DNA of 64,000 nt from Adiantum capillus-veneris (Eukaryota > Streptophyta > Polypodiopsida > Polypodiales > Pteridaceae): NCBI GenBank assembly GCA_014529385.2, contig CM043951.1, positions 108,196,469 through 108,260,468 of the forward strand, in the 5' to 3' direction. The translations under genes were made by a program, and so were the position numbers. The first letter of the stretch is position 1; each line of letters opens with the position of its first letter. The notes under the pieces are model-generated. The model was not told the DNA's origin. It made no database searches and was given only the letters and a program-made list of their open reading frames with translations. This document shows positions 1 to 11,179 of this stretch, piece after piece.

Positions 1-94
1 TAGTGTTAGTGGCTCACTCAAGTGTATAGCTGTACACTTAGGGTTAATAGCAGTTAGTGATGGGCGGTCGGCCACATGGCCATTAAACCTAACA
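1..94 (-). repeat. Copia-1 3' LTR (first about 94 bp, continues outside window)
   Basis: This segment matches 3293-3384 with a few substitutions, including the shared stretch around GTGTATAGCTGTACAC and the terminal TGTTAGG (minus strand). The match continues to the first base of the window, so the LTR is cut here. Confidence 0.88.
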
Positions 95-106
95 TTCTCC
101 CACTTG
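95..106 (-). promoter_or_regulatory. Copia-1 polypurine tract
   Basis: On the minus strand AAGTGGGAGAA lies immediately before the 3' LTR start TGTTAGG. This is the usual plus-strand primer of plant copia elements and it sets the LTR boundary. Confidence 0.85.
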
Positions 107-597
107 ATGGCCAATGTGGGAGACCACAAGAATGGAAGAGAATCACTCTTCACCCAATGCCCATCAACTCATGACAGTGCTGAAACTGATGGCTGGAGAG
201 ACTTTTAGTGAGTACATCCGCTGTGTTCTTTGACGTAGAAATCTTCACTAAATCAAGGCTTTTGTGTGCCAGACATTCACGACTGAAGTGATAACGCACA
301 TCAATGTGTTTTTTTCTGGAATGAAACACTGAGTTGTTAGCCAAGGCAATAGCACTTTGACTGTCACAATGAAGAACTGGTGTACATTGCTCCAATCCAA
401 GATCTTTCACTAGGCAAGCAAGCCAAATAGCTTCTTTGCATGCCTCACTCAATGCAACATACTCTCTGTCTGTGGTAGAAATGGATGTACAATCTTGAAG
501 AACGGATCTCCAAGAAATAACAGAACCAGCAAATGTGTAAATCCAACCTCTTGTTGATTTACGACTGTACCGGCTATGCCATCAAGCAATGGTTGGC
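107..597 (-). pseudogene. Copia-1 RNase H C-terminal remnant
   Basis: The minus strand reads a Ty1/copia RNase H C-terminus. It starts with a segment like S-R-K-S-T-R-G-W with GSVISWRS, then S-T-T-D-R-E-Y-V-A, then HCDSQSAIALANN, and the terminal motif TADVLTK, ending near position 150. RNase H degrades the RNA strand of the RNA/DNA hybrid during reverse transcription. Only about the last 150 residues survive and one frame change occurs near 450. Upstream RT and integrase are absent because an internal deletion joins this piece to the gag-protease ORF near 597-600. Confidence 0.85.
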
Positions 598-599
598 AG

Positions 600-1985
600 C
601 TAGGGTACACAAAGAACATTTTTTTTATCAGATACATAAAGAGGATAAAGTGAACCAGCTTTATAACCATGGGCTATAATAAGATGACTCTTCGCAACAC
701 GCCAAGACTGCTGATGAAAAGTGACTTTGTAACCCAATTCATCAAGACGTCCAACCGAAATTAGATTGTGTGTCAAGCTTGGAACGTGATGCACATTATG
801 GATGATAAACTTCACCCCATTTGTCATAACCATGGAAATATCACCTACGCCAACAATGTCACAAGAGTAACTGTCACCAAGTGTAACAGAGCCAATGGTT
901 TCCTCGTATGTAGTAAACCAATGCCTATGAGGTGTAACATGAAACGAAGCACCCGAATCAAGAATCCATGTATGGGATACTTCACCACTAGCAAGGAGTT
1001 CGGCTGGCATAGAACTCTGCAAAGATAGAGTTTCATGTACATCATAAAAGACATCATTCTTCTCAGTCAACATATTAATGTCTTGCGCATCATTGTCATC
1101 CTGAACTATGTCAATCTTAACCGAACTCTTTGGTTTCTCCTTTTTATCATCACGATCTTTGCCTTTACCTTTGTCCTTCTCTTTGTCACACTTCCAAGCA
1201 TAACAATCATTCTTTATGTGACCAAACTTATCACAATAATGGAATTGAACATTGCGACAACCATGAGACTTTGATCTACCCTTTGATGCATCTCTATTGC
1301 CCTCTTTCTTGGACTCACGTTGAGAAGAATGGCCCTTACGTTGCTTATCATCCCTTTGCACATAATGAGCTTTGCCATGGTAAGTCATGGTCTTCTGATG
1401 CATCTCCTCTGACAAAAGTGCACTAGTAACATCATCGTACTTTAGTGTACCATTAGGAGCAGACTTACTAACAACTGTGCAAAAGATATCCCAAGAGGGT
1501 GGCAACGAACAAAGCAAAAATCTTTCTTTCATCTCATCATCAATGGTCATGCGCTGTGCACAAATCTTGGCAAAAAGAGAATCAAAATCATTGATATGGC
1601 TGGCAATGCTAGCTGACTCCTTCATACAAAGGTTGAAAAGTTTTTGCATCAGGAAAACCTTATTGCTAGCCGTATCCTTTTCGTAAGTGTCACATATTTT
1701 TTGCCATAAAGCATGAGCAGTCTCTCATTCTAACACTAAAAAGTACATCTACTCACCAAAATGCAGTCTAATTGTAGACCTGCATAGCTCATCAAGCTCC
1801 TCTTACTAAAACTGAGTCATGTGCATACCTTCAGTTCTAGCCGCATAGGCAACTTTTGCTTCTTTTGGACAAGCACATCATGCATTTGTTTCTTCCAAAG
1901 CTGAAAATTAGTGCCATCAAACTTATGTCATAAATGTCAGGGTAATGTCATAAATGTCAGGGTCTTTGCTAGTAGACATGGTGAC
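600..1985 (-). pseudogene. Copia-1 Gag-protease, N-terminal part broken by stops
   Basis: A 349-codon open stretch (1649-600) carries the C-terminal half of copia gag, a lysine-rich zinc-knuckle region and the retropepsin signature ILDSGASFHV, ending in a GAG-pre-integrase-like YKAGSLYPLYV. The knuckle reads F-H-Y-C-x4-H-x4-C, so its first cysteine is a phenylalanine. Upstream, 1650-1985 still encodes FDGTNFQLWKKQMHDVL and related gag sequence but has several in-frame stops and a small GACATTTATGACAT duplication at the start. Gag would assemble the capsid and the protease would mature it. This copy cannot make a full protein. Confidence 0.85.
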
Positions 1986-3115
1986 AAAACTACCAAAAGA
2001 TTCTGGGAAAATTTTGACAGAGTCTCCCTTGTATTTGAGACTATGTCAACCAAAATAAGAGACAAAATGACCAAGTATGTCACTCACAAATCATAAAAGA
2101 GGGAAATGCCTCCCAAAAGCACAATGTATACAGACCAACTAAGGCGCATAAACTATCAAAATGACCATAGACCGCCAAATCAGCGTCAAAAGCACCTATA
2201 CCACTCTATACATGTCCTATGGTGAGGCCTCGTAAGGGATACTCCAGCTACTTGTATCACCAAAGGTATCTCCACATTTGAGAATAACCCAGGTCAATGA
2301 AAACCTCACACTATCAACCATCAACAACGTAGGTTATGCAGCAAAATGTATAGCCAAGTATTAGAAATGGCTATCATCCGGACCAAGTCTCAAAAATGGT
2401 CGAGACTGCCATACTAGCCAAAAGATGGCACCACAAAATCGTACAATGGTAGTATCCACAAAGACGTACAAGTCTGTCACGACGCTCAAATAAGTGCCAA
2501 AAGCATGTGCATGCAAAGAAATATCCTTGCGAGGAGTCAAACCGCTCTCAAAAGAGCTCAAACACTGTCAAAAGTGTCAACATATGCATGTACGCATTTG
2601 CTCCCATTGGAACCAGAATATTGCAAGCACTAAAACCTATAGCCTGTGAGTCGCTTGATGCCGATGTCATAGTAGGTGAAGCCAAAATTGAGGCCAAGAA
2701 GCACAGATAAACCTAACCAGCCGCTCTATATACCTGTACTTGTACCTGTATCTGTACCTGTAGTCGAAAAAGACAATGCCGTCAATCTCCCACTCTATGT
2801 GTGTGTATGAGGTCACTTCGAAAGAAGCTACACACTCTTGAATGAGCCGTGGGCTCTTGTAGATGGAAGAAACTGCGACAATGGTACCTGTAATGGCTAT
2901 GGAAGCTCTGCAACAAAACCTACCAAAAGAGGGCTGAAAAATTCAGCTCCTGAACTGAGGTTTTGATGGCATGAATGGCTCCAAAAGGGGGGTAAAACCT
3001 TGGGACGCCTATTGGAAACGCTCTCGGAATGCTGAATTTGCCGATGCCGAAGTCGGAACCCTGTTTGCACTCTTGAAAGTGCGCGCACACAAAAGCAATT
3101 TCGGGAATGAAACAA
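1986..3115 (-). other. Copia-1 leader, non-coding
   Basis: About 1.1 kb lies between the PBS-like site and the gag start. No convincing coding sequence was found on either strand. It includes a short tandem of TGTACCTGTA-like units near 2735-2765 and is read as the untranslated leader of Copia-1. Confidence 0.55.
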
Positions 3116-3384
3116 CTCTGATACCCAATGAAGGAGAGGAGGGGGAGCACAGCGGAAGAGGAATATGAATACGCACACATACACCACCATAGCCACACAA
3201 AACAGGTTGGAGGGGGATAGCCATCACACACTGTGTGCCCCCTTTCTCTCTTCTCTATCTTATGCACTAAGGCACAATACATATTGTACTTGGTGTTAGT
3301 GGCTCATACAAGTGTATAGCTGTACACTTAGGGTTAGTAGAAGTTAGAGATGGGCAATCGGCCACATGGCCATTAAACCTAACA
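3116..3384 (-). repeat. Copia-1 5' LTR (3129-3384) with adjoining PBS (3116-3127)
   Basis: The LTR starts TGTTAGG at 3384 and ends CA at 3129 on the minus strand, about 256 bp. Immediately inside is TGGGTATCAGAG, one base off the common initiator-Met PBS TGGTATCAGAG pattern of copia elements. Similarity to the 3' LTR is visible over the 94 bases present in the window. The inner boundary depends on the PBS reading. Confidence 0.75.
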
Positions 3385-3719
3385 ATAGTTTTATCTCTAT
3401 AGCTCATGTTCATGCTCATCAGTTGTAAGTCGCTTGGGTTTTGGTTTTAGGCGCAGATGGAAAATCGATGAGCGAGGAAATTCTGAAGTCACCGCCTCCT
3501 GTGAAGAAGTCTCTCAAAAAAAGTGCTCCACTCTAGCATCCCATTATTATTTCCCACGCCCCAAAGCCTCGTGTTTGCAAGAAACCGTGACATTGAAGAC
3601 ACTTTGTGTCTGCACTCTCTTGTAATGACAGAATCTTTGATTCTTGCTTTTTGAATAGAGAGAAGAAATTTTAAGTTGGCCTCCATTTCTCTATCTCTCA
3701 ATTTATTGCAATTGTCACT

Positions 3720-4600
3720 CTTGTTTTGGTTAAAAAGTGCTTAGTCTATTCCTTGAAGTATGTAAAACCCATGTCGTTTAGAAAGATACCAAAAGAAAAG
3801 GGGACTCTCAAATTTCTTGTCGAAGAAATAATAATTATCAAAGATCTACCCCCCTATATTTCAAAAACCATCACATCACTGCCATTTGATATCCCTTCAC
3901 GACTAGCATTACTTTTTTATCTTAACGGTGTCGTCTGTACTTCATGGATTGAAGATCCTGATAACCCGGATGCTCAGCCACCTGATCTTGAAACTACTGA
4001 GTTTGACCTCATCAACAAAAAGTATGACATGTTTGACTAAGGCTTTGAAGTATTTTTGCTCTACGTATGATTTGTGCATGCCCACAGAGCAAGAATTGTT
4101 ATTCTTCAGGTATCTCTACGTTCCCAAGGATGCAAAATAGTTCTTAGCTTGGGTTGTGGGTTGGGAAAATATTTACATCTGGAGTTCATCAATGCTGAAC
4201 AGAGTGGACAAAATATTCAAGGCAGCTTTTGGGGGGCTTTGTGACTACTTCAGCGGATGGGCTAGACAATAGTTATGTGATGTAACCACATTTAAAATGG
4301 TAGGTGGAAAACCAGTATTTTTCAAGAATTTGTGAAATTTTCCAAACCTGGTTCCGTGATATGGTACGAGAACTGTGCTATTGATTGACAAAAGTCTTCA
4401 TAAATGCCATTATAATTTGCCTAGCTCCTACATCATTGTACATGGCCTAGAGGGTCGGAGAATTGAATTCTTGTCTACGGATTTGCAAGAGGTTCTTGCC
4501 AAGTGGCGTGATGCTACGGATCGGTTAGCCGAAGCTTTTGCCTTCAATGTGAAGCCTATATCGGAGGACAACTATGTTAAAGCTGCACTCAAGTGAGATG
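3720..4600 (+). pseudogene. Unidentified coding-like remnant
   Basis: Consecutive plus-strand open stretches in changing frames look protein-like. One is 3726-4040 (104 codons, containing KEKGTLKFLVEE and LLFYLNGVVCTSW). A short continuation lies at 4041-4140, and another at 4375-4596 (73 codons, with YIIVHGLEGRRIEF and ATDRLAEAFAFN). Frame changes and stops separate them, so this is either a decayed gene or exons of an unrecognised one. I do not recognise the family. It lies between Copia-1 and the left inverted-repeat arm, and no transposase or retroelement motif is visible. Confidence 0.35.
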
Positions 4601-4779
4601 GAAAGACGACCAGATATGGAGAATACTTGACGGGGCCACATTTGATGCCAATGGTCTTTTAGCCCTAGTATCTCATCCTTAAAATCTCATGTAATTTTAG
4701 GAAGCCAAGCTTGGTAGAAAACCCTTGTACTACCATGTTTTTTCATTACAGCTTAACGCTCTCTACAAACCCATGTATA

Positions 4780-6629
4780 TGCCTACTTCCCATGAGGGAT
4801 GGAGTGAGATGTCAATAACACTTTTGGCTGGTCAGGAGGTATGTAATAAACATCCTTGGTACCATCAACTAGCTCATAGTAGTAGCCCTCAACCAAATAG
4901 GAATTCAAAAAAATGGAGTTGTCCCAAGATCTCTTATAGCTTGTTTTGTTTTGTATTTCTCCTTTGAGCACCTCAAGAGGTAGAAGTCTGCTCCATCTTC
5001 GTTCGTATTTGTGGCAAAGTTGTCACCTACACGTAGAGCATCACTAATGGCATCATGATGTCCACCATACATAGGCAAATCCGATCCTTCATCGTCACTT
5101 GACTGATCACTTTCTTTGTCACTGCTGTCCAATGGTGAAATACTACCAGGTTTTGACATGTGTGTTGTTAAGGCATCACCTCCAATGTTGTGACATACAA
5201 AACTGACAAAAACATGAGAGATCTCTGTAGCAAAGTGCACACTTGCCAGTCCTAGAGTGTCCATTCACACAATGCAAAGAGCGTGACCCTTCCACTCGCT
5301 TGCAATTCCATTTCCTCTCCCTCGTCACATCGGCTGCTTCGACGTCCCAAATTATTTGAGCACCTCTGACAGGATGTTTTCATCACGAAATTTACGTTTC
5401 AAGAAACTAACCACATCTTTGGTACACTTCACGTGCCATGCATCAGGTTTCAATTGCTCATGTGTCAGAGCCTTTTTGACAATTGCATTGGCCCCATCAT
5501 GCTCTCCTTTGCCATGGCCCGATGCAAAGAAAATCCATAGCATCTTAATGCCAGTCAAAGAGTAGTACCTAGATCAATGAACCCGTAGGCTAGGAGAAAA
5601 CAAGAAACTATATATCATGTTCAAGAGATCAGAGAAGCTAGAATACCTTGACATGAAGAAAAATGGCTTGGATGCCTTGAACTGAGCAGCACACCCGTCT
5701 GATGACCAGAGCCAGTGCCACTTTAAGGAGTTGAATTCTTGCTCTTGTAGCCACACACTATGCAATTGCATGCAATGCTGCACAAACAATGTGTCATGCT
5801 CTTTGTCATCAGAGATGTAAAAATGTATACAATTCAACACCCTATGAGCCTCATCTCGAACATAGGTGATGTGCACCAAGATTTTGACTTGTGAAGAGTA
5901 CCAATGCATTGATTGGACTTCATTTTGCTCCTTGAAAGAGTAATTCTCAGCAAAGTCTATAACAGAGACTACCACATCTCTAGGAAGCCTTTGAATGCAG
6001 TCTTTGAATTGCTGAGATTGCCACATGGCAATAAAATTGTGTCTGATATAGGTGGTTAGATGCTTTTTAAGGAAGGATGTAAAATCTGCACATCCCATTT
6101 CCTTGACCAGTAGATCCTTGTGCTTCCTACCCTGTTGATGGGATGATGCAATGTCTTCAAACACCTTTACTAAAACCTGGAATGCATTTTCAGATTCTTC
6201 TTTTGGTAGAGCACTAACCATTGCGATCCACATTGATCACATTCTCCCTTCAAGCAAGAGAGCTTATGAAATGTAGACTCATTTGGATTCGGACATAATA
6301 CCATCTTATCCAATTTACTGATGCTATTCCCAGTAGCTCCACACTTTCCTAGATCCTCTTCTATGAAGCATACTTGACACTTGCAGCCACACCCTTCACT
6401 GTGCACTCGTGTCTTGCTTTGTCTCATCTGGTTGAATGCATCCTTGAGGTATATCATCTGTATGTGAGCAATGTAACAACAAGTGTACCTATCGTTCAAC
6501 TTGCAAACGAACCAATGCTTCAATCCCTCAAAACATCTGAGAGAGATCTTGATGTGTAAATATTGCATTTGGAATCTCCTATAAAATTCCACTTGTCCAG
6601 TGAAAAGAAATCTTATCAAAACTTTGAAG
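4780..6629 (-). pseudogene. DDE-type transposase-like gene, second exon (left copy)
   Basis: The minus strand reads, in order: a cysteine-rich block (CLKGECDQCG near 6240), first acidic motif IDFAENY, then E-V-Q-S-M-H-W, the HDT block, second motif SDGCAAQFK (about 5680-5710) and third motif GHGKG..DG (about 5496-5535). A C-terminal domain follows (DFYLLRCSKEKYKT, ELVDGTKDVYYI). These motifs define a family of transposase-like proteins repeated in plant and animal genomes; the D, D and E assignment is my inference. The reading is broken into several frames (6619-6170, 6233-5574, 5558-5352, 5264-4905, 4971-4783), so this copy is inactive. The exon starts after a CAG acceptor at 6630-6632. The right arm carries a second copy. 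Confidence 0.75.
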
Positions 6630-7500
6630 CTGTGAAGAGAAGGTTAAAGTCATTGCAACTTGAACATGCTACCTACCATGGTACTTTTTAAACCTTTTGT
6701 TAGGTACTAAAGTACCTAAGCCACTGTAAATGGTACTTTACAAAGTACCAATTTTTGCAAAGTACCTAAGTCCTTAAAATTGATAATTTAATAAGTACCA
6801 CAGAGAGTACATTTTATGGACCTATATACCTAGAGTTTGTATTCCAAAAGTACATGCTGGCGGTTGCATGCTAGCTCCTACTTAATCTCAAGGTACTTTT
6901 GAAGCTTCCAAGTAGCCCAAGAGAGCTTATTGGTATGTACTGTCATAGTTGTAAAGGACCTATGAGTTTACAAAGGTGGTTTTAAACTACCATTAAATGT
7001 ATATTCGTTGTCCAGGAGGACCCTAATAGAACTTATAAGTCTACATTCAACCCCTTTGACATGGTAGTATTACTAGAGTCTACATGTGGGTACTCTAGGT
7101 AATCTTCAATGTAATATATTTCTACAAGGTACATGTAGCAAAATTGGTAGTGTTGAAGTTCCTAGTCTATGAACTTTGGACCAATGCACTTTGTTTACCC
7201 AGGGTGAAGGTATTCTTCATGGTTCTAAGTATTTTAGGACCCATGAGTATATATTGGTGGTTGAAGAGTTTGTATATACTATACCTATGGTGCTTGCTAT
7301 GGTGATAGTACAATATATTTGAGTTTATATTGGTGCTCTAAGAGTACCAAAAGATTGCCTTTTGGAGCGTACACACATTTGGGGCTTCACAATTAACATT
7401 ATACATGATGTAATACTACCTAAATGCACTTACTATATGCATGGTAGCTATACTAGAGAATGCAAGAGAACAAAATAATACAAGCACTTTTAAAGCATAC
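6630..7500 (-). other. Intron of the transposase gene (left copy), rich in GTAC hairpins
   Basis: On the minus strand the exon ends CCCAG followed by GTATGC at 7500, and a pyrimidine-rich tract ending CTTCTCTTCACAG lies at 6630. The intron is 871 nt. Reading across the junction keeps the family-like segment YVKHPIHLLDKSQ before it. The stretch 6670-6800 holds many GGTACT and AGTACC units that can form hairpins. No coding sequence was seen in the rest. Confidence 0.6.
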
Positions 7501-8571
7501 CTGGGACTTGTCAAGCAAATGTATTGGATGCTTTACGTAAGATTTTTGCCCGAGATGCTTTTGACACACATCCTTTTTGTTTGGGGACACTCGCGTCTGT
7601 GTCTGCCAAAAAGCAAACACAATGTCTCTTATCTCCTACGAGATGCAATGACTTTGAGGCTGTTGACATCGGCATAATTGCAATGGAAATGCTCATTCTT
7701 TAGCTGCTGTAATCGTGAATTACCTGCTGCAAAATTTTGTTGATGCAACCCTGTGAACCTCGCCATCTCCGAATTGCTTATAGACCTTGATGGATCCCCT
7801 TCGCTATTCACCAACATCATGTATAAAAATCTTTTTAGCTTCAACTCCTCCTCCGACAAGCAGCCATAAAAAATTTGTCTTCTCTAGAAGCAATTGAAAG
7901 GTGGCTTTCTTAGCTTCGCAATTCATGCCTTTTGTAGCTTCTTGCCAGCAAATCACCATTGTTTTGCAAACTATACTCATATCTTCAGGCTTTGACAAGC
8001 ATGATGCATCTCGTTCTCTTTTCTTTGACAACTCATGGCCCAATACTGTCGCATCCTATGTGTGGCTTCCTGGTGAATTGTGGTTGAGTAATCTGTGCGG
8101 CCATGAGGGGACATCCCATCATTTCTTGGATTGTCCTCTACATGATCCTGAGATGAGTGAGACCACCCCATTGGATTCGAAGCTTGCTGATGGTAACCAA
8201 AACCATTGTATGCAATTATTGGCTGCCCAATAATGTGGTGATCATTTGGAGGATGTTGTTGGTCTCCAATTGCTGCTTCCATAGATGTGGGTTGCAATCC
8301 AAGCTGAAGGATCTACCAATGCTGCTGGTGCAGCACAACCCCCTAGTGCTCTCACCCACGCAAAAATGTTGCTGCTGAATTTCCTCTCCCAACCTGCTGA
8401 TGCTTCCATCCATGGGTAGCCATCCACCTTGAGTGTAGTGAGAAGGCTATTGTTGTTGAATGTCCTATTGTCATATCTGAGCCACACCAACATGGGGTAG
8501 AGTAGACAAGAGCCTTTCCCTTTTGAAGGTTGGAGCACGTTGGTTGCAATTTTTGAGAGCATTCGCATCAA
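7501..8571 (-). pseudogene. DDE-type transposase-like gene, first exon (left copy)
   Basis: The minus strand carries the N-terminal part of the transposase gene in several frames. It opens with a Cys-containing module (PCWCGS, then FNNNSL and DGYPWM), followed by a Gln/Asn/His-rich segment, a basic stretch (KKRERD) and a helical region with EEELKLKRFLYMMLVN and FTGLHQQNF. These match the right-arm copy (61204-62343) in order. Frame changes near 8300, 8000, 7860 and 7640 show decay. It ends at the GT donor at 7499-7500. The first ATG near 8571 is uncertain because the upstream part may include further exons. The N-terminal Cys module may bind DNA (inference). Confidence 0.6.
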
Positions 8572-8671
8572 GCCAGGAGGTAGACATCATTGAGGCAGAT
8601 GGATGTGCAAGCCATGCTTGCTTGGTTCAAGAGAAGGAGAGATGAGGGTAGATTGCTGAACAACATGCAAG

Positions 8672-8672
8672 T

Positions 8673-8750
<78 letters not shown>
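8672..8750. repeat. (GA)n microsatellite
   Basis: A near-pure GA tract of about 80 bp upstream of the transposase gene. The equivalent place in the right arm (61077-61100) has only about 12 CT units, so the tract expanded or shrank after the arms duplicated. Confidence 0.95.
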
Positions 8751-8753
<3 letters not shown>

Positions 8754-8882
8754 GCACTCAGCTATAGTAGCACGCATGAAAGGTAGACGGACGGACATTT
8801 CAAGAAATCGTTAAAGTGGGTTGGAGCCAACGTTTCAAAAAAATAAACATAAAGCGTAGTCTCACAAGAACATCTTCAAAAG

Positions 8883-9190
8883 TGTGCTAAAGCACCATCC
8901 ATAAATGCCTCACAAAGAAGTGTCAAGGACACTACTTTTTGCACCACCTTTTCATGCTATCACCCATGTACATAGTGCCAGGTGAACTACCACTTGTCGT
9001 GATTGCATAACCCACCTATCATCATTTATAGATGGTGCTAAAGCACCATCAATAAATGCCTCACAAACAAGTGTCAATGACACTATTTTTTGCACCACCT
9101 TTTCATGCTATCAACCACGTACATAGTGCCAGATGATCCGCCATCTGTCGTCATTGCATAACCCACACATATTATATGAGATGCAATTTA
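8883..9190. repeat. Two tandem copies of an about 152-bp unit with a hairpin
   Basis: The units start at 8883 and 9035. Each opens with a GATGGTGCT / AGCACCATC hairpin-like motif, followed by TTTTGCACCACCTTTTCATG and a CGTCATTGCATAACCCAC-type end. The right arm has the same pair at about 60700-60945. No coding potential was seen. The adjoining 9190-9245 also holds no gene. Confidence 0.75.
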
Positions 9191-9245
9191 AAGAGCTATG
9201 AATCCTGTATAGTATATACAGTGGGTGAAGAAACAATAAAAAGAG

Positions 9246-10396
9246 ACTCAAGCACTAGTGCCCATTGGCACATCCTCATCTGCACTGGGTACATGAGGAG
9301 ACGTAGCATAACTTGGACCAGGAGTACTCAAGACAGGGGAACCTTGCGATGAAGAGGCTTCCCCTATAACTACTTCCTTGTAGGAATGAACAACCTTATC
9401 CTAGGCCTCATCCAAACAAGTGTTCTCATTAGAAGGGAGTTTCTTCTGAGAAGCTTCTTCAACGGGGGCACATACTTGCGAGAAGATTCTAGAGTGTGGG
9501 CTTTAATAGTTTTCTTTGGCACTAGCTAAGCTTGAGAAGGTACAACATGTTTTTTGCCTTTATCTTTTGCATTCAGATAAGTAAAAAGCATCTAAAATTG
9601 TGCTTGCTTTACTTTGCCTTTATTCTCCCCAATTGTCAAGGTGGAAGCTGACGAACCTTTGATTTGTACCTCACGAGAAGATTTTGAAGGTTTTGTATGC
9701 TGAGAGGAAGGGACTGTTGAAGGAGGTGGCTACAAATTTGGTTCCAAACATTTGGATTGCATAAGACCAAATTTTCCACAATAGAAGCAAGAATTTGCAA
9801 ACTTACCCCATTTGAGTTTGAACGGGCGCTTTCCAACCACTGTATCCCTAGAATCAACCGAAATGCCTACGGGTGTAGGGATGCAAGTGTCCCACAAAAT
9901 GCAAAATGATTTGTGTTGGCATCCAACTTAGGAGGGCAAATGACTTTGCCCAACTAGGCAACCAACAAAGGAAGAAAGTGACATCAAGTACGAGGAAAAT
10001 CCACCACCTCGACCCAGATAGGACACTTATGGCGAATAAGACTTTGTTAATCCTAAGTGAGAGCCCAGGGAGATGCATGAGTCATTTGCATATTGAAGAA
10101 AAGAGGAGACATTTCAAGCTCATTTCAACCAAGGCATCTTGAGCATCCATGTCTGCTAGCAAGAACTCATAGAATCCTTGCACGCCAAAGTAAACCCCTT
10201 GAACTGCTTGTTGCTTGAGCAAAAAATCAACCCATTGGCCTACAGCTTGAGCCATAGCCATTTTACCCGGGAAGAAGATAATCACTGCGTTAAGGGAATA
10301 TTGAGCAACAAGATCCATAAGCTCCTGCATGAATGCGTGCTTCCATGATAGGAGCAGGTCCTTCCCAAGCTCGACGTGCATCTTTAAAGTCCTCAT
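9246..10396 (-). pseudogene. Zinc-knuckle ORF of the DUF4283 type (left copy)
   Basis: The minus strand starts MRTLKMHVELGKDLL at 10396 and passes through VYFGVQGFYEFLLA, a pattern like the DUF4283 region of plant LINE and gag-like proteins. It then shows a CCHC knuckle and a Ser/Pro-rich tail ending near 9246. In this copy the knuckle reads CFYCGKFGL, with Leu in place of the zinc-binding His at 9763-9765. The right-arm copy keeps the His. Frames change near 10080 and 9850. No reverse transcriptase follows, so assignment to a LINE is not supported. The ORF travels with the transposase gene in both arms. Confidence 0.55.
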
Positions 10397-10628
10397 CCAA
10401 ACATTCTTTAATAAGGGTCAAGGCATCCATAACAAAGCTTTCCATGGATTTTTGGTGCTTGTATATACACTATTCAATCCAATCCATGTGAAACTATCAT
10501 TGTGCTTTCCACACTGCTGTACAAGTTCACACTGCAAGGTCTGACACAACCATGATACGTACTGATTTTGACACGCCACACACTTTTAAAAATATGTTTT
10601 GATTAATTTACCTAGTAGGCACACACCC
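10397..10628. other. Non-coding spacer within the left arm
   Basis: This stretch is matched in the right arm (about 59020-59240) and contains a CAAGGTCTGACACAACCATG-like segment upstream of the zinc-knuckle ORF. No gene is visible. It may be the 5' untranslated region of that ORF. Confidence 0.5.
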
Positions 10629-10688
10629 CACACACACACACACGCGTGTGCACGCGCACGTGCGCGTGCGTACACACACACACACACC
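10629..10688. repeat. Alternating purine-pyrimidine tract with (CA)n and CG-rich core
   Basis: About 58 bp alternate strictly between pyrimidine and purine: CA repeats, then a core with CGCGTGTG, CACGCGCACG and TGCGCGTGCG, then CA repeats again. The right arm has only a plain TG repeat at the same place (about 58996-59018). Such tracts favour left-handed DNA. Confidence 0.9.
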
Positions 10689-10972
10689 CCTAAACAAAAC
10701 GCAAGTTGTAGAAAGGACTAAAATTGATATGCACAAAAGCAGCCTGCTGCTCTGAGGACGCACTTGCAAAAAATAGCAAGCAACTCGACTAGGTTGAGGA
10801 GGCGTATAGAGGGTGAAGTTTATGTAGGCCCAATGGGCATAGGGGCAGAACGCATAGGGCCAAAGGGGTACTCGCAGATTGCACAGAGTCTAAGGGGTAG
10901 CACATAACAAACACAAGGGAGCACACGTGCACATGGCAAGGTTTTCGACCTCCAAAGTCCTCTCTCTCTCCA

Positions 10973-10973
<1 letters not shown>

Positions 10974-11006
<33 letters not shown>
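10974..11006. repeat. (CA)n microsatellite
   Basis: A short CA tract inside the left arm. The same site in the right arm is interrupted by the 4.1-kb insertion at 54591-58690. Confidence 0.9.
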
Positions 11007-11009
<3 letters not shown>

Positions 11010-11179
11010 TTTGTTGGAGTGGCTACAACCTTCAAATTTCTGTGATTAGCACACACTCCTCTCCCATGCCACTTTACAAGGGTTTCCGACTTCCATATAT
11101 CCAAGAGATGAGCTAGTGGAAAGAATGAAAGGAGAACGATGCAACAACATTAATGGATTGCCTTAAGTGGGAGGGGGCT

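Larger units (their letters stand above)
1..3384 (-). mobile_element. Copia-1: Ty1/copia retrotransposon, internally deleted, cut by window start
   Basis: LTR-like sequence at 3129-3384 recurs at 1-94, and both copies begin TGTTAGG on the minus strand. Between them, on the minus strand, lie a PBS-like site, a damaged gag, a retropepsin, and then directly the C-terminal part of copia RNase H followed by a polypurine tract. Integrase and reverse transcriptase are missing: the reading goes from the GAG-pre-integrase region (ending near 600) to RNase H (near 597) with no intervening pol. In-frame stops in gag show the copy is dead. The outer end of the 3' LTR and the target duplication lie outside the window. 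Confidence 0.9.

Noticed and set aside
9246..10396. LINE ORF1 assignment
   Set aside because: The DUF4283-like and zinc-knuckle pattern fits, but no endonuclease or LINE RT follows in either arm.
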